Assembly: GCF_008728515.1 (NCBI RefSeq)
Contig: NC_044991.1
Span: forward strand, 38,024,968-38,088,967
Source of the DNA: Papio anubis
Lineage: Eukaryota; Chordata; Mammalia; Primates; Cercopithecidae
Length of the DNA: 64,000 bases
Reading direction: 5' to 3'
Shown: one piece after another, positions 13,130 through 24,539 of the stretch
How positions within the stretch are numbered: position 1 is the first letter of the stretch
How the letters are laid out: each line of letters begins with the position of its first letter
Notes under the pieces: generated by a model
The model's input: only the letters and a program-made list of their open reading frames with translations
What the model was told of the DNA's origin: nothing
Databases searched by the model: none
Translations under genes and position numbers: made by a program

Positions 13130-16100
13130 TCCGTATTAATAATAATAGAGATTGTGAAATACTGCAATGATGGCAGTAATTCTGGAATCCCAATATAATC
13201 TTAGAATGTAAGGTCACATTTACTGCTACAAATAAGTTAAGGTAGATATAATACGCACTTAATTGTTTTTCGTCCTTTTTAGTCTGAATTACCAAATTTT
13301 GAAGATACTGAGGGGAAAACATGGTTTTCTCTGTGATTAACAGAACAAAACATATAATATTTCAAAAGACACAATAAAGATCTGTTCCAAGACGTGAGGA
13401 AAACAGAATGTGTTCCTTTATGGTATAAAATATTTGATGAAATCTAACATGATTCTGTTCCAATTTGGGCTCCCAGATATGATTGGTTCAGCCCCATTTG
13501 TCCCGGACAGTCTCAACCTGATCATTTTCATGCACACTCTTCCTATTGGTTTCTGCCCATCTCCTAATAACAACCTCTTTGTAGCTGTACTTATAAAATA
13601 GTAAAAGCTCATTTTACATACTGTAGTAGATAAATAGCAATAGAAAAGAACTGCCATCAACTGATGTTACAAGCTTTTAAATGGCAACGTCGGACACATG
13701 CATTTCTGCCTAACTTCCCCATCCTTTTCTGTTCTTTGTGCTGGGAGGAAATTGTAGCCTGATGTTTTTTCCTCCTGCGGAAAGCGCCCTCCTCTAAAAC
13801 CCACCCTACCATGCTCTAATGCCTCCTCTGTGTCCTATCAGATTTGACACATAATAGCCTCTTGGCTCCCTCTCTTCATCCTGTCACCGTCAGGTGTGAC
13901 TGTCACCTGGCTGTGGTGTTTGAGAAAGGGGGTATTGCATCAGGGCCCTGGTCCTGCACAACAGAGACGAAGCAGATGTTGCATTCAAATAAAAAGCCCT
14001 TCTTTGATGAGTGAAAGAGAAGAATAATGAATTCAGGTTGACGTTGCCAGCATGATCGTCTCCCCACCGCACAACGCTTGGTCTGCTGGTTCAAACCACA
14101 GGGAAGGAGCAGGGAACGCCTGGGTTCTGATGAAGGGGAGGCGGCCCTGGGAAAGTAGATGCAAACTGTGTCAACAAGCTTCTCATAGAAGCAGGGCGTA
14201 CACATGGCATGCTGGAAACAGGCTGTCAGTAATCATGCCTTTGAATGTGTCCTGCTGGCAGTAAACACTCTGTAAGTTTCATTTCAAGGTGGTGAATGTT
14301 GAATGTTCTAAGGATGGGTTTGTCTCCATGCTGTGGGCTTATGCGAGGAACTAGAGAAAAAACATTAGTGCTGATGCTTTGTGTGGAAATGCCACCAGGA
14401 AGACCACACAGGGTAGAAATCTTCAAACAAGACAAACATGAAGGTGATCACCCCAGAACCCATCTGCTCAGCATATACACTGCAGGTCCTGAACATTCCA
14501 CTTTCCAGATGCAACACAGCAAGCCCACAGTCCAAGTATGCGGGGTACAAATGATGACGGTCGGGGCTTAGGATACAATGGGGTGTGTTTGGGTTAGTGA
14601 AAACGTGTTAACTGACTTCATATCGTCTGCTCAAAGGTGCTCTGTGATTCTGAGAAGCATATCAAGCCTTAATAATGACCAAAAAGTAGTTGTGATTGGT
14701 AAATGTGTAAGCCAGGTTGATTATCTCATTCAGCTGTGAGAAATCAATTCCCTTCACCCCAAAGGTCCACTGCACATCCCTTGCTGGGATGACACTTCTC
14801 ATGAGGCTCTGTGGCTTTCAAAACCCTATATGGCCTGTGTCAATTACCTACTGCAGGTCCTCATGAGGCATGTGTCCAAAGGAGCAGGACTCAGTCACCT
14901 TCAGAAAATCCTCTTGCCTGGGAAGTTGCTCTGATGACACCAAAACCTGTAGCTGGTTATTTGCAAAAGGTGAGGGGATGTTGAAAAGTATTGATCTGTT
15001 TCCTTAGCAGTGTCACAAGGAGGCTGTAGTTCCCCAGTTCTCTCCAGGAAAAAAAAAAAAAAGTCATCGAGATCATTGGGCAAGTAGGTGCCATCCATCT
15101 CTGGTCTCTTCTTCGTGAGGAGTCAACATACCTGGCCTCACTTGGAAACCTTAGCCGATAAAGGTGCGAGGGGACACGAGGAACTCTAGGCTGCAGCCCA
15201 TCAGAGGATGGTCTTCCGGCTCTGCATGTTTGTGAAGAGTTCTTTATTCTAGGGTCACGGGGCTCTTGTGGGACTTGTGACCAGGTCTCCTTAAGTTATA
15301 GAGCCACCTCCCACTGCTGAACTTGTCTTTGTGTTGCTGATGTGCCTGCTAGTGACAATTGCCATATTAGAACCCAGGAGTCATGAATACACCAGACTTT
15401 CCCTATGACTATTGGCCATTTAATGTTGCAGGCGGGCAGTAGAGAAACGATGTTTCTCCAATAGATATGGCGGGATGGAACTTGAAGATGACGTTAGCTG
15501 CTCTCTGTCTCACCTGGGTGGGATTTAGGGGCTATTACTTTGTGGTTGTGTTGCCAAAAGACCCATGAGATGTTCCCATCATTGAAGATGAGAAACCAAG
15601 TGTCTTTAGGTCAGCACTTTGCGTTCCCCGCTTTGGTACCTCCTTGACGATCAGATGGAATCGAGATCCCTGCATGTTGCTATTCAGTTAGTTCTCATAC
15701 TGGTGTGTTTTGCCACCTGTGGGTTTCTCTCTACAACTCAGTTTCCTCTTCGATCTCTAAATTCCATCGCTTGTAACTTTAACTACCAGAGCATTACAGG
15801 TTCCTTTAGTCTGGCCATCAAAGAACCGTAACTAATTCTAGCTCTGTCAGAAGCTAACTGGGGGACTCATTTTTATCCCATACATGATTCCATAGACTTA
15901 GCCTTGGGTCTATTTGCCAGAAAATTTCTCTACAAGACCTGAATGTCCGTTCTCAAAAAGCAAGTTTCACTCAAAGTAACCCTGCCACAGGCCAGTGAGT
16001 TTGGAATGAATCCTCCATGCCATGGAAAATGCCTGGCCAAGAGGAGTGCCCTTGTCTAAGTGAAAAATGCGGGTCCCTCTGGGCTCCTCACTGCCCTTCA

Positions 16101-19085
16101 TCTCCTGGGCTCAGGAGCCTTCCCCAAATGTCCCACAAAGGCTCCAGAGACCCTCAGGGCATCTGCCAGGAGTATTATCTCTGGTTTACAGATGAGGAGA
16201 CTGAGGCCTTCAGGAAGCCAAGTGACTCAACCTCAGAAAGCCCAACCTTATACGAGGCCCCTTTCTCTTTTGCAACACAGTTGATACATGAAGAATTCCT
16301 GTAGTGTTATCAGGTCACTCAGGGTGGTTAGGAGACGCTTCTGCTTTGTTTTGAAGACTCTGTGGATGGCTGTGGAGTTCAGCCCAACTAGGGGAGGAGA
16401 CAGCCACTCACAGAGCAAAGGGAAGCCGATGAGAAATGTCACACCCCCCTCGGCAGCATCCGGGCATGGACATGCCAGGCGCATCCACCCGTGGCTAGTG
16501 TTGCCCTGGCCGATGTTGCACACCCAGGTCTCTGCAGGACCCCAACATGCCCACAGGTGCCCTTGTGCAGCTGGAGTCCAGCCAGCCTCCTGGCTTCATT
16601 TCTGTTCTGCAAGATCTGGGTACTCCCAGATCAAATACAGCGACAGGCCCAGGATCAGCTGAAAGGTGTGATGACTTAGTCCATGGTGCTACACAGAAGG
16701 AAGGCGTGCCTCCAAGCACAGGCCTCCGAGTGAGTCACCCAAGTTAGACTCTTGCCAGTACAGCGTTCCTGCTCTGAGGGCGGCAAGAACCCCAGCGTTT
16801 CCAGGCCTCCAGGGAAAAGGCAAAGCAGGCAACCAGGGAACTGCCTCCAGAGGACATTAGTAACTCTGAAGAAAGGGCTCAACTAGCGTGGCGTGCAGCT
16901 GTTCTAGCCACAGGCTCATTGTGGAACCAAAGGAATGCCGAACAGCCTTCTGCTTTTTATTATACCACATTTGTATGGAAGTAGAGAAGGGTGAAGGCAC
17001 TGGCGAAAATCAAATCTCTTCCTTTATTTCTTCCCTCTTTTAGCTCCTCCCTCCTTAACCTTGCTACTTTTCCTGACCCCCTGGGCCTCTCACCAAATCC
17101 CTGCTGTGGGATGGTATGGGATTCTCGGGCAGTTTCCATGGATGGCCTTCCCAGCTTGCAGCAGCCCCAGAGCACACGGAATGCCCACAGCCTCCTTCAC
17201 AGATTTGTTAAAAAGTGTGTGAGTTTCAACGTGATGTTCTTGAATAGGAACTTTGTGAACATATTATTCAGGGAGGCAAGAAAAAGGGGAGAGAGCCTGA
17301 TTCCCTCCCATATTTTGTTAACTTATATTGTGTTACTATGATAGAAATTGACCAAGTTTGTGTATTTCTACACTGTTTCATTGCCTTCAACTCCATTTAC
17401 TATAGTTTCATTTACTATCTCACATAGATACTTTGGGTTCCATTTTAGAAAAGGTATATTTGGTCCATTGAAATAAATTTCCACTGGGGATGAAGGGACA
17501 TGTTTGTGAACAACCAAATTATATTTACCCTCATAAGGGTGGATCTTAGATGAATTCATGTTTTGTGATTACGGACGAGAACCACAGTGAGCCCAACGTA
17601 GTTACAAGCTACCATGCCTGCAGACGAGTCTGGACTTGCCATATGCAGCTAATCTTCCAGTTTTTAAGGAAACTTTTTATTGCCAGAGAACGTGCATACT
17701 CTGACCCTCAGTTTGGGACATCTTTTAACGTTTGGTGTAACTCAGAATATTTTCAGTGCTCCCATGCTCCCGTATTACTGTTGCAGAAGGGGAGAAGCAG
17801 CAGCTATCAGCCCACACATTTGAGTTTTTCTTTGTTTCAGTCAAAGTTTTCAGGATGTTATAAATGCTGCTCTGTCCCTGTGCTTTCCTATTGTACCAGC
17901 CCTGAGCTTTTTGTTATTTTCCAAACTGGTAAAATATGTTGTCATCAGTGATAAAAAGCTACATGCAATTTGTCCTGGAGGCAACTTACCTGTAGAGGTT
18001 TCTCCTTCATTGTTATTCGAAGGCTGTTTCCAGAGCCTCACAAAGGGAGGAATATTCCACAGTCCTGCTGGCTGAGCCTTTGGCTAAACCCCGTCCCACA
18101 GAAAACTTGAGGCTCCCAATCTGAAAATCATCTCTTTCCTCAGTTTGTCCTTCCAAGTTCCTCATGGACTGCCCTTCCCAGCCTCACTCCAGCTCCTCTT
18201 TGGAGATGCAAATCCTTTTACTGTGCATTTTCTAAAATCTCTTTGGCAGGCAAATGTTAGATTTAGCGGGCCTCAGGAAAAAAAAAAAAAAAACAACCAG
18301 CAAAAACACACAAAAGGAAGGGAACGCACACATGCACAATTGTGAGATTTAGCACAGCTCCTTCATCAACTGTTTCCAAGACAGAGGAAAACAACCCAAA
18401 ATACTCGCTGTTGAGAGTCAGAATTGTTCTTCAAATTGCTGAGTGACACATAACGGAAAACATTGTAATTACCTGTTATTAAATTTAATACCCCAAACAG
18501 ATGGTGTTCCATTTTCCCCCCAAACAGACCGCTCACCTGATTGGAAAATTATTTCTAAACCCTTTCCCCCAGTTGCTTAACTTCCCATGGCATCCAAATG
18601 TGAATCGGGTTGCTGCCCGTGCTTTGCAAATCTAACGGTAAAGTCATTTCTCCTTTCTTGTATTTGACTCAGGAACAAAAACTCCCGGCTTTATTTATCT
18701 GAGGAATTACTATCACCCTGACCCCCAAATTTTCAGGAAATGAAGGACTTGCTCAATGAAAGTGGAGTGAAAAGAACAGCTTCCTAGGGACACTGATCTA
18801 GATTTCTCTGAAAAGATGCCCAGGGCCTTCATTCTAAACCGCCTCCTGGCACATTATTAAGGACCCCAACTAGGCTTGCTTCAGCCACCCGCTACCAAGG
18901 CTACACCCTCAGGCTGCCAGAAGGGCAGAGTCCCGCAGCTGAGGTTCAGCTCTGAAAACCCACCACCCTGGTGATGGTGGTGGTTCCCTCTTTCCTGATA
19001 AAAAAAAATAAAGTTAGCTTTTAAGAGACCATCAGAAGCTCTATGTTAAATTCATCCTGAAAGCATGTGATGCAGAAATCAGGCC
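13130..19085. other. Intergenic sequence downstream of INSM1, repeat-poor
   Basis: Nearly 6 kb with no Alu or L1. A weak MIR-like patch (ttacagatgaggagactgagg) lies at about 16,186-16,206, and a 15-bp A run at about 18,279. Open frames (up to 133 codons) show no recognisable domain. The low repeat density next to a developmental gene may reflect regulatory constraint. Confidence 0.4.
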
Positions 19086-19089
19086 ACCA

Positions 19090-20236
19090 CACTGTGACTT
19101 TGAAAATATTTTATTTGAATAGTAAATAGTTATACAGTTGAAACAATTCTATTGAAGCTTTCTATAAATAGCTAACAATTAAGAAAATAATGTATGTAGA
19201 AAAGAGATTGCATTTAAAAGTAAGAGCTGTCAGTTGTAAGGGCCCTGGGGACCCTCGAAGCAGAATAAATGGTAGGTTGTCTGTCATTCACTCAGATAGG
19301 TATAAAAGTTAAAACTTTAAGCAGATCCCTTTAGAAAAAGGCTCTCTTCTAAAACGCACAGTGGAATGTCAAGAGTGGCAGGGTGGGGAGGGGGCAGCGC
19401 ACCAAAAAAATCTGCAATCAAATAATATCATAATCTTCATAATTAATATAAATAAATAAAGAATAAATAACAATTACTCATAAATCAACATATACATTTC
19501 GAGGGAACTGATAGTCCTACCTCAACAAAGATGATCAAACCAAAAAGTCTTACGTGAAACACTGAGGCAGTTACTACAGCATCTTCGGAACACTCCCTCC
19601 CTCCCCCCCCCCCCAAAACAATCCCAGACAACAGTTCAAGGCATTTGTGGCTATACTAAAGAAAACTCTTTTTTAAGCAATTTGATTTGTTCACATACAA
19701 AAAGGTAAAGCCAGACTCCAGCAGTTCACAAGCCATAATAAAGCTAATCGTGTGGGAAGTTCAATTTACAGCCTGTGAAATATAAAGGCATTTATTCCTC
19801 AAGATTCACCCAAAACAACCCGTACGCTACATACATAGAGAGCAGAGATTGGTAGGCGAGGCGAGTAGACCGCATTTCTAGACCATGAACACAGCGAATA
19901 CTAGCAAGAAAAACAGCTTCTCCCCGCCAAGGGGAGGCTTCCAACCACTAGACAAACGCGTACAGCTTTTCTCCCTTGTACAGAGACTGACTCCTGTTGC
20001 GCCATGGGGGAGGTGGGGGGACACAACATAAAAGTGGGGGTTCCAAAAGGAGTCAAAACGAGAGGATGGGGTTACCGTCACGCCTGACCGAGAGAAGCGG
20101 AGACGACACGTTCACTCAGTGGGGGCGGGGGCGAGGCTCCCACAGCGCGGACTGGGGTTGGGGCGTGCAGGGCGCACTCTCTTTGTGGGTCTCCAAGCGA
20201 AGGCACAGTTCGGGGGGCCGGGGTGGAGGGCGCGCT
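19090..20236 (-). other. INSM1: INSM1 3' UTR with AU-rich stretches
   Basis: This is repeat-free sequence between the stop and the poly(A) signal. It becomes AT-rich distally, with overlapping ATTTA/TTTATT words at about 19,441-19,490 (minus strand), suggesting an AU-rich instability element. A C-run of more than ten bases (G-run in the transcript) lies at about 19,600-19,614. Confidence 0.65.
19110..19115 (-). terminator. INSM1 poly(A) signal AATAAA
   Basis: The minus strand reads AAATAAAATATTTTC. It lies 1.12 kb downstream of the INSM1 stop, matching the roughly 1.1-kb 3' UTR known for the human gene. Cleavage is expected near 19,085-19,095. Confidence 0.7.
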
Positions 20237-21754
20237 CTAGCAGGCCGGGCGCACGGGCACCTGCAGGAGGATCACCTGTCTGTTTTCGGATGGGTGGCAC
20301 TTGTTGATGTGCCGCGTAAGGCCGGGCGAGCTGTAGAAGGTGGCCGGGCAGTACTTGCAGGGGAACACCTGGGCGGCGTGCAGCAGGCGCAGGTGGCGCT
20401 CCTGGGCGCCCTTGCTGGGGAACGACTCCCCGCACACTGGGCACAGGTGGCACTCGGCAGACGCACTCAGGCCCAGCACGCCGGCTGCCTCGCCGTCGCC
20501 GGCCGCCTCCTGGGGCGCCTTCTCGTCGGGCCCGGGGTACAAGGCCAGTAGGTCCTCGGCCGGGGGCGCTGGCGGCGCGCCCTTGGCCTGCAGCGCCTGG
20601 TGGTGCGCCAGCAGGTGCTTGCGTAGGTAGGCCTGGCGGCGGAACTTCTTGGCGCAGTGATGGCACTCGTAGAGCCCGTCCTCGGAGCCCGACTCGGATA
20701 CGCCGCCGGGGCTCGGCGTATCCCGGTCGCTGCCGCCGCCGGGTGCCTCCCGCGCCTCAGCCCTGGCTGCGGCTTCCGGCTCCGGCGCGCGGGCGGCAGC
20801 GGAGGGCGCGGGCCGCGGTTTGTGCCAGCGGCGGTGCGAGGCCAGGTTGGCCGGGCAGCTGAAGACCTTGGCGCACTCGGGGCAGCGGTACTCCACACGC
20901 ACGATGCGCGAGCACTTGTGCTGCGCCAGCGCGAACGGGTCGGCGTACTCCTCCTTGCACAGCTGGCAGATGAACTCGCCCAGCGGCCGCGCCGCGCCCC
21001 CCGCGCGGCCGCGCGGCGCCTCCACCGGGCCCTCCTTGATCTTGAGCCCCAGCACGGGCGACGTGGTCACCTCGTCCTCGAAGTGCAGCTTGCGGATGGC
21101 CTTGGGCTTGGCTGCCTGGCCTTGATCACCTTGGCGGGCGGCTCGGCGGCGGCGGCGGCGGCGGCGGGGGGCGGGGGCCGCTTTCCCTGGGCCGCAGGGC
21201 GCGCGGGCAGTAGACCGGGGCTGGGCCGCGGGTCGTCTTCGCCAGCCGAGAACGCGGTGCCCATCTTGAGCTCGGCTGCGCGGCGACAGCGCCGCCGCAG
21301 GTGCCGCTGCCGCCCGTCTGGTTGCGCTGCCGCCGGCGCCCCCTCCGAGCAGCGCGCGAGTGGAAGGTGGGGAAGGATTCCGGCCGAGACCGGCGAGCCC
21401 AGGTTGAAGCTGCGTTCAGCGCAGCTCGTGCTCAGGCCTGCACGGGCCGCGGGCCAGAGCGGCGCGGTGCGCGGCCTCGGGTTGCCGAAGTGATAGCGGC
21501 CCGCGTGGGCCTGGCGGGTGGTGGCGTGGCCCAGGCGCGCAGGCGAGCGGAGTGGCGAGCGCTGCATGTATATACCTGGCGGCGGCGGCTGCAGTGTCTG
21601 GCGTCTGGCTCGGCGCTGGCCTTCGAGCAGCGGCGTCCCCGCAGCCAGGCGAGAGCAGCATATCGGGCGGTCACCGCCAACCTGCCGCCAAGTGGACCCG
21701 GTAGGACACGGGCGTGGACTTCTTACTGCGCTTCACCAGGAAGCCGCGGGGCAT
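20237..21754 (-). CDS. INSM1: INSM1, insulinoma-associated zinc-finger transcriptional repressor; intronless, N-terminal half frame-disrupted here
   Basis: INSM1 is a nuclear repressor that drives endocrine and neuronal progenitor differentiation. Its N-terminal SNAG motif is known to recruit LSD1/CoREST-type complexes. The ATG at 21,754 opens with the SNAG motif MPRGFLVKRSKK. The C-terminal half, from about 21,100 to the stop at 20,237, is one clean frame with five C2H2-type fingers. Numbering from the GTG(Val) codon at 21,070, the ligands are C35/C38/H51/C53 (atypical), C63/C66/H79/H83, C136/C139/H152/H156, C210/C213/H226/H231 and C238/C241/H254/H259; the protein ends VPVRPAC. Between about 21,690 and 21,105, recognisable family segments (LLSPGCG, LACAPGP, HFGNP, ERSFNLGSPVSA, AELKMGTAFSAG, GKRPPPP) alternate between two frames. 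The start frame hits TGA after 27 codons. Start and stop are in frame with each other (506 codons with stop; the human protein is 510 aa). No introns are seen, as expected for this gene. Identity is certain; the N-terminal sequence is not reliable. Confidence 0.95.
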
Positions 21755-21915
21755 GTTGGCGCGGCCCGAGGGCACGGCAGTGGCTCGGTCTGCCCTCTGC
21801 GCTCGGCCCCGGCGGCCCTCAGTGCCCCCGGCCCATTGCCCGGGCGCGGCGGCTGCGGGACTCGCGTGACGCCGGCGGCGACTCGGCCCAGCTCTGCGCC
21901 CTGCACGCGCGTCCC
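21755..21915 (-). other. INSM1: INSM1 5' UTR (inferred extent)
   Basis: GC-rich leader between the inferred transcription start (25-30 nt downstream of the TATA-like box) and the SNAG-encoding ATG. The exact start site is not visible in sequence. The roughly 160-nt length is an inference from the box position. Confidence 0.5.
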
Positions 21916-21939
21916 TGTCCCCGGGCCCGGCAGCCGCTC

Positions 21940-21948
21940 CCTTTTAAC
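21940..21948 (-). promoter_or_regulatory. TATA-like box of INSM1
   Basis: On the minus strand this reads GTTAAAAGG, an AT-rich island inside a very GC-rich promoter. It lies about 190 nt upstream of the ATG and about 45 nt downstream of a CCAAT box, the classical spacing. Functional use is inferred. Confidence 0.5.
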
Positions 21949-21991
21949 GGGGGGAGGGGGCCATTGTTCTCGCCTCCCGCTTCCCCCGGAG

Positions 21992-21996
21992 CCAAT
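21992..21996 (+). promoter_or_regulatory. CCAAT box upstream of INSM1
   Basis: GCCAATCAGC on the plus strand (GCTGATTGGC in the gene's direction) matches the NF-Y core with its usual flanks. It sits about 80 nt upstream of the inferred start site, where NF-Y boxes normally lie. Confidence 0.55.
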
Positions 21997-22089
21997 CAGC
22001 GCGCCCGCAGCTCCTCGGCCTGGCAGGGTGGGAGGGCGATGGGGCGGCCAAAAGGGGGCCGGGACTCGGGGGTCGCCCGGTAGGTGCGG

Positions 22090-22095
22090 CAGATG
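22090..22095 (+). promoter_or_regulatory. E-box CAGATG in the INSM1 promoter
   Basis: CAGATG/CATCTG is the core preferred by NEUROD1/NEUROG3-E47 dimers. INSM1 is an established target of these factors through a proximal E-box. This one lies roughly 150-175 nt upstream of the inferred start and is the best positional candidate. That assignment is inference. Confidence 0.45.
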
Positions 22096-22530
22096 TACCT
22101 GAGGGCGCGGGGCCCCCGCGCGCGCCCCTCGGCCGCCCCGCCCGGCGCCGCCGCCCCGCCCGGCCCAGGCACACGCCCGGCCCCGCCTCCCTTCACGGTC
22201 TGCTGCTTCTCTATGGGGAGGCGCACGTGCCTGGGCTTTGTGTCTCTCCTACGGGGGGCGCGGAGCCGCCAAATGGGCCCGTCCATCAGCGCGACAATGC
22301 ACGCCCCCCTCCCGCGCGGGGATTACCCGCGGGTCGCGAGCAAAATAGCAACAAAGGAGAAGAATGGCCCCAAATATGTCAGGAGGGTACAATCCGCGAG
22401 CCGGAGCCTAGGGGGAAGTTGTGGGCGCTGATTGGGTGGGGGCGGGGGCGCGCCGGGGCGGTGCGTGGGAGAGCGGGGCGTCAGCTATCAGGGCGTCCGC
22501 GGAGGCGCAGTGGCTCCGCGTGGTGTTTGG

Positions 22531-22538
22531 GAAATAAA
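22531..22538 (+). promoter_or_regulatory. Forkhead-type motif upstream of INSM1
   Basis: AATAAACA matches the FOX core RTAAAYA and is one of few AT-rich words in this part of the CpG island. A motif match alone is weak evidence; pancreatic FOXA factors would be plausible readers. Confidence 0.25.
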
Positions 22539-23519
22539 CAAAAATCCGAGAGAGCAGCGGGGTCCCGACGGCCAAGAGCCTCCGCCAGGACCTCGGACGG
22601 ATGGGCCGCTGGACCCAAGAGGCCAAGCAAAAGGGTTCCCCGGTGTTCCGAGTGTCGACAGGGGACCCAGCCTTGTCGCAGTGGCCGAGGGCGATGTTTG
22701 TGTTCACTGCCTCCGCGCGCCCACGGGCTGGGAAGGTTTCTTTTTGAGTTTGAGAAGGAATTGACGCGGCCTTCTCAGTCTCTAGAAAGCGCGGGATTGG
22801 AGCGCGGGGCGGGCTGGGCTGGGTTCCCAAAGGAACGTGAATTTCTGAACTTTTGGGTTCTTGGAGGCTCGGGAATGGCCGCTTTGGCGGGGCCCGGCCC
22901 AGGCCGCCCGGAGCCTCCGCGTGGTCCAGGGCTGGGTTAATCCGGGTGGAGTTGGCAGAAGCCCGAAACGCGCGGTCGGCCTCGTGCGCCCCAGTGAAGT
23001 TGGTTTCCTCCTCCCCGCGCGGCCTCATGCATTTTCATTCCGAGCGGGCATTTTGTTTGCCGGTTGACATCAGATGCTAAATCAAGAGCTCCAATCAAGG
23101 CGCTGCGGAATAAAGGGGCCGCCTGTCTGGGCGCAGCCCCCACGGAGCCGTGCCCCCTTCACCTTTGTGAAGGAAATTAACCTCCCGCTATTGAGCTCCG
23201 GTCGCGGCCAATCTGGACGCAAAAGAGACGCGTGCTGGACGGGGGGAGGGGGGGCAATCTGTCCTCTGAGGCAGGCTGAGGCCTCGGAGAGGACAAGCCG
23301 CCTCCCCTGTGCCACCAGGAAAAGACAACAGCGAAGACTCCCCCCACCCCCACCGGCACCTCCGCTGCCGTTCCGTTTGGACCCAGACTGGGCCGCCTGC
23401 CTCCATCCTCTGTCCAGCCCAGCCCCGAGGAAACACAAAAGGCAGAATCTCCGGGGGACAGGGCAGAGAACCCCACGAGTGCGTAGTGACCCTGATCGTC
23501 CAACACTGGGGAACAAATA

Positions 23520-24520
23520 GCCAAGCCATATAAAATGTCACACACTCTGAGGAAAATGTCACTTTATTGAAAGAGAAGGAAACATTTTTCTGCAAAGCTC
23601 TATATACCAGACAGATTTTGCTGAGTTTTACTTATGCTTAATTCCACTGAAGGTATTTAATTGTTTTGGATTTTCCCTCTGAAAATACCCTGGCGTAGAA
23701 ATTAAACATGTAAAAATAGAGTCCACATGAGTCATAAGTTGTGATGGGGACAGTTGTTAGGCTTTGTTAATTAAGGGGTTAATCAAGTTGCTTAATCAAG
23801 GGAAAGATAATTGATAATTTTATGTTTGTAATATTTTAACCCACACACTGAAAAGGGAAGAATGCATATAGTGAAATATATTTTGACAAGTCTCAGCCTA
23901 GTTTTAAAAATGCTGTGGTGAGTGCTAGTCTCCCCAAAAGTTAGAAATCTTAAAATGAGTTTATCTAAAATTTATAAACATATTTCTATCTTAAAGTAAC
24001 TGATGTTATTTCCTTGCTCTTTTGAGCGCTGATTAATAGTGCTGATGAAATTAGAAGTGGGAAAAGGATTCCGAGACAGCTTTGGCCAATTTTATTTTCT
24101 AATCACGAATCCCATCTGGATTGGAGAATAGTACAGGGCGGGGGCTCGGCCTGCTACATTCGGTCTTGCATATGTAACACTCCTTCTATTCAACAGATAA
24201 CAGAGAGTTAGTCACCTTGTGAATCCTTTAAAAATAACAACACTCATAATTGTAAATAAGCCGTGGGGATGGGGAACCGGTACCGCTACCAACAAAAAAA
24301 TAAAACAACTCTTGCCTGAGTGAATACAAACAGGGCTCTGAATTTAGCCAAGGGAATCTATTGAACGCTACTGAGATACTGAGATTCAATGAATCCGTTT
24401 CTTTTTCTTTATTTGTGGCTTCTAGTCTTGCCAGCCTAAATGAAATCTGCTTCAGACGGGTCAGTCAAAATAAATGGAAACTTGAAAGGTACTAGTATTG
24501 AAAACTAATTTCACCACCTG
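23520..24520. promoter_or_regulatory. Repeat-free AT-rich block upstream of INSM1, candidate enhancer
   Basis: No repeat and no open frame is seen between two CpG-rich blocks. It is rich in homeodomain-type TAAT words: TTAATTAA at 23,767-23,774, and TTAATCAAG at 23,779-23,787 and again at 23,792-23,800. A GATAATTGATAA run follows. A regulatory role is inferred. Confidence 0.35.
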
Positions 24521-24539
24521 GGACTGGGAAGGAATTGGG

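Larger units (their letters stand above)
20100..23480. promoter_or_regulatory. CpG island covering INSM1 coding region and promoter
   Basis: CpG dinucleotides are dense from the 3' end of the INSM1 coding sequence, through the promoter, to about 23,480, with no interspersed repeats. Long open frames on both strands here are GC-rich shadows rather than genes. CpG-island promoters of this size are typical of developmental regulators. Confidence 0.8.

Noticed and set aside
1..19085. Search for RALGAPA2 exons (the neighbour on the other side of INSM1 in human)
   Set aside because: No matching exon was recognised; in human its 3' end lies further away than this window reaches.
20657..22102. Several long plus-strand frames (up to 278 codons)
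   Set aside because: Antisense shadows of INSM1 and its CpG island; Ala/Arg/Gly-rich without domains.
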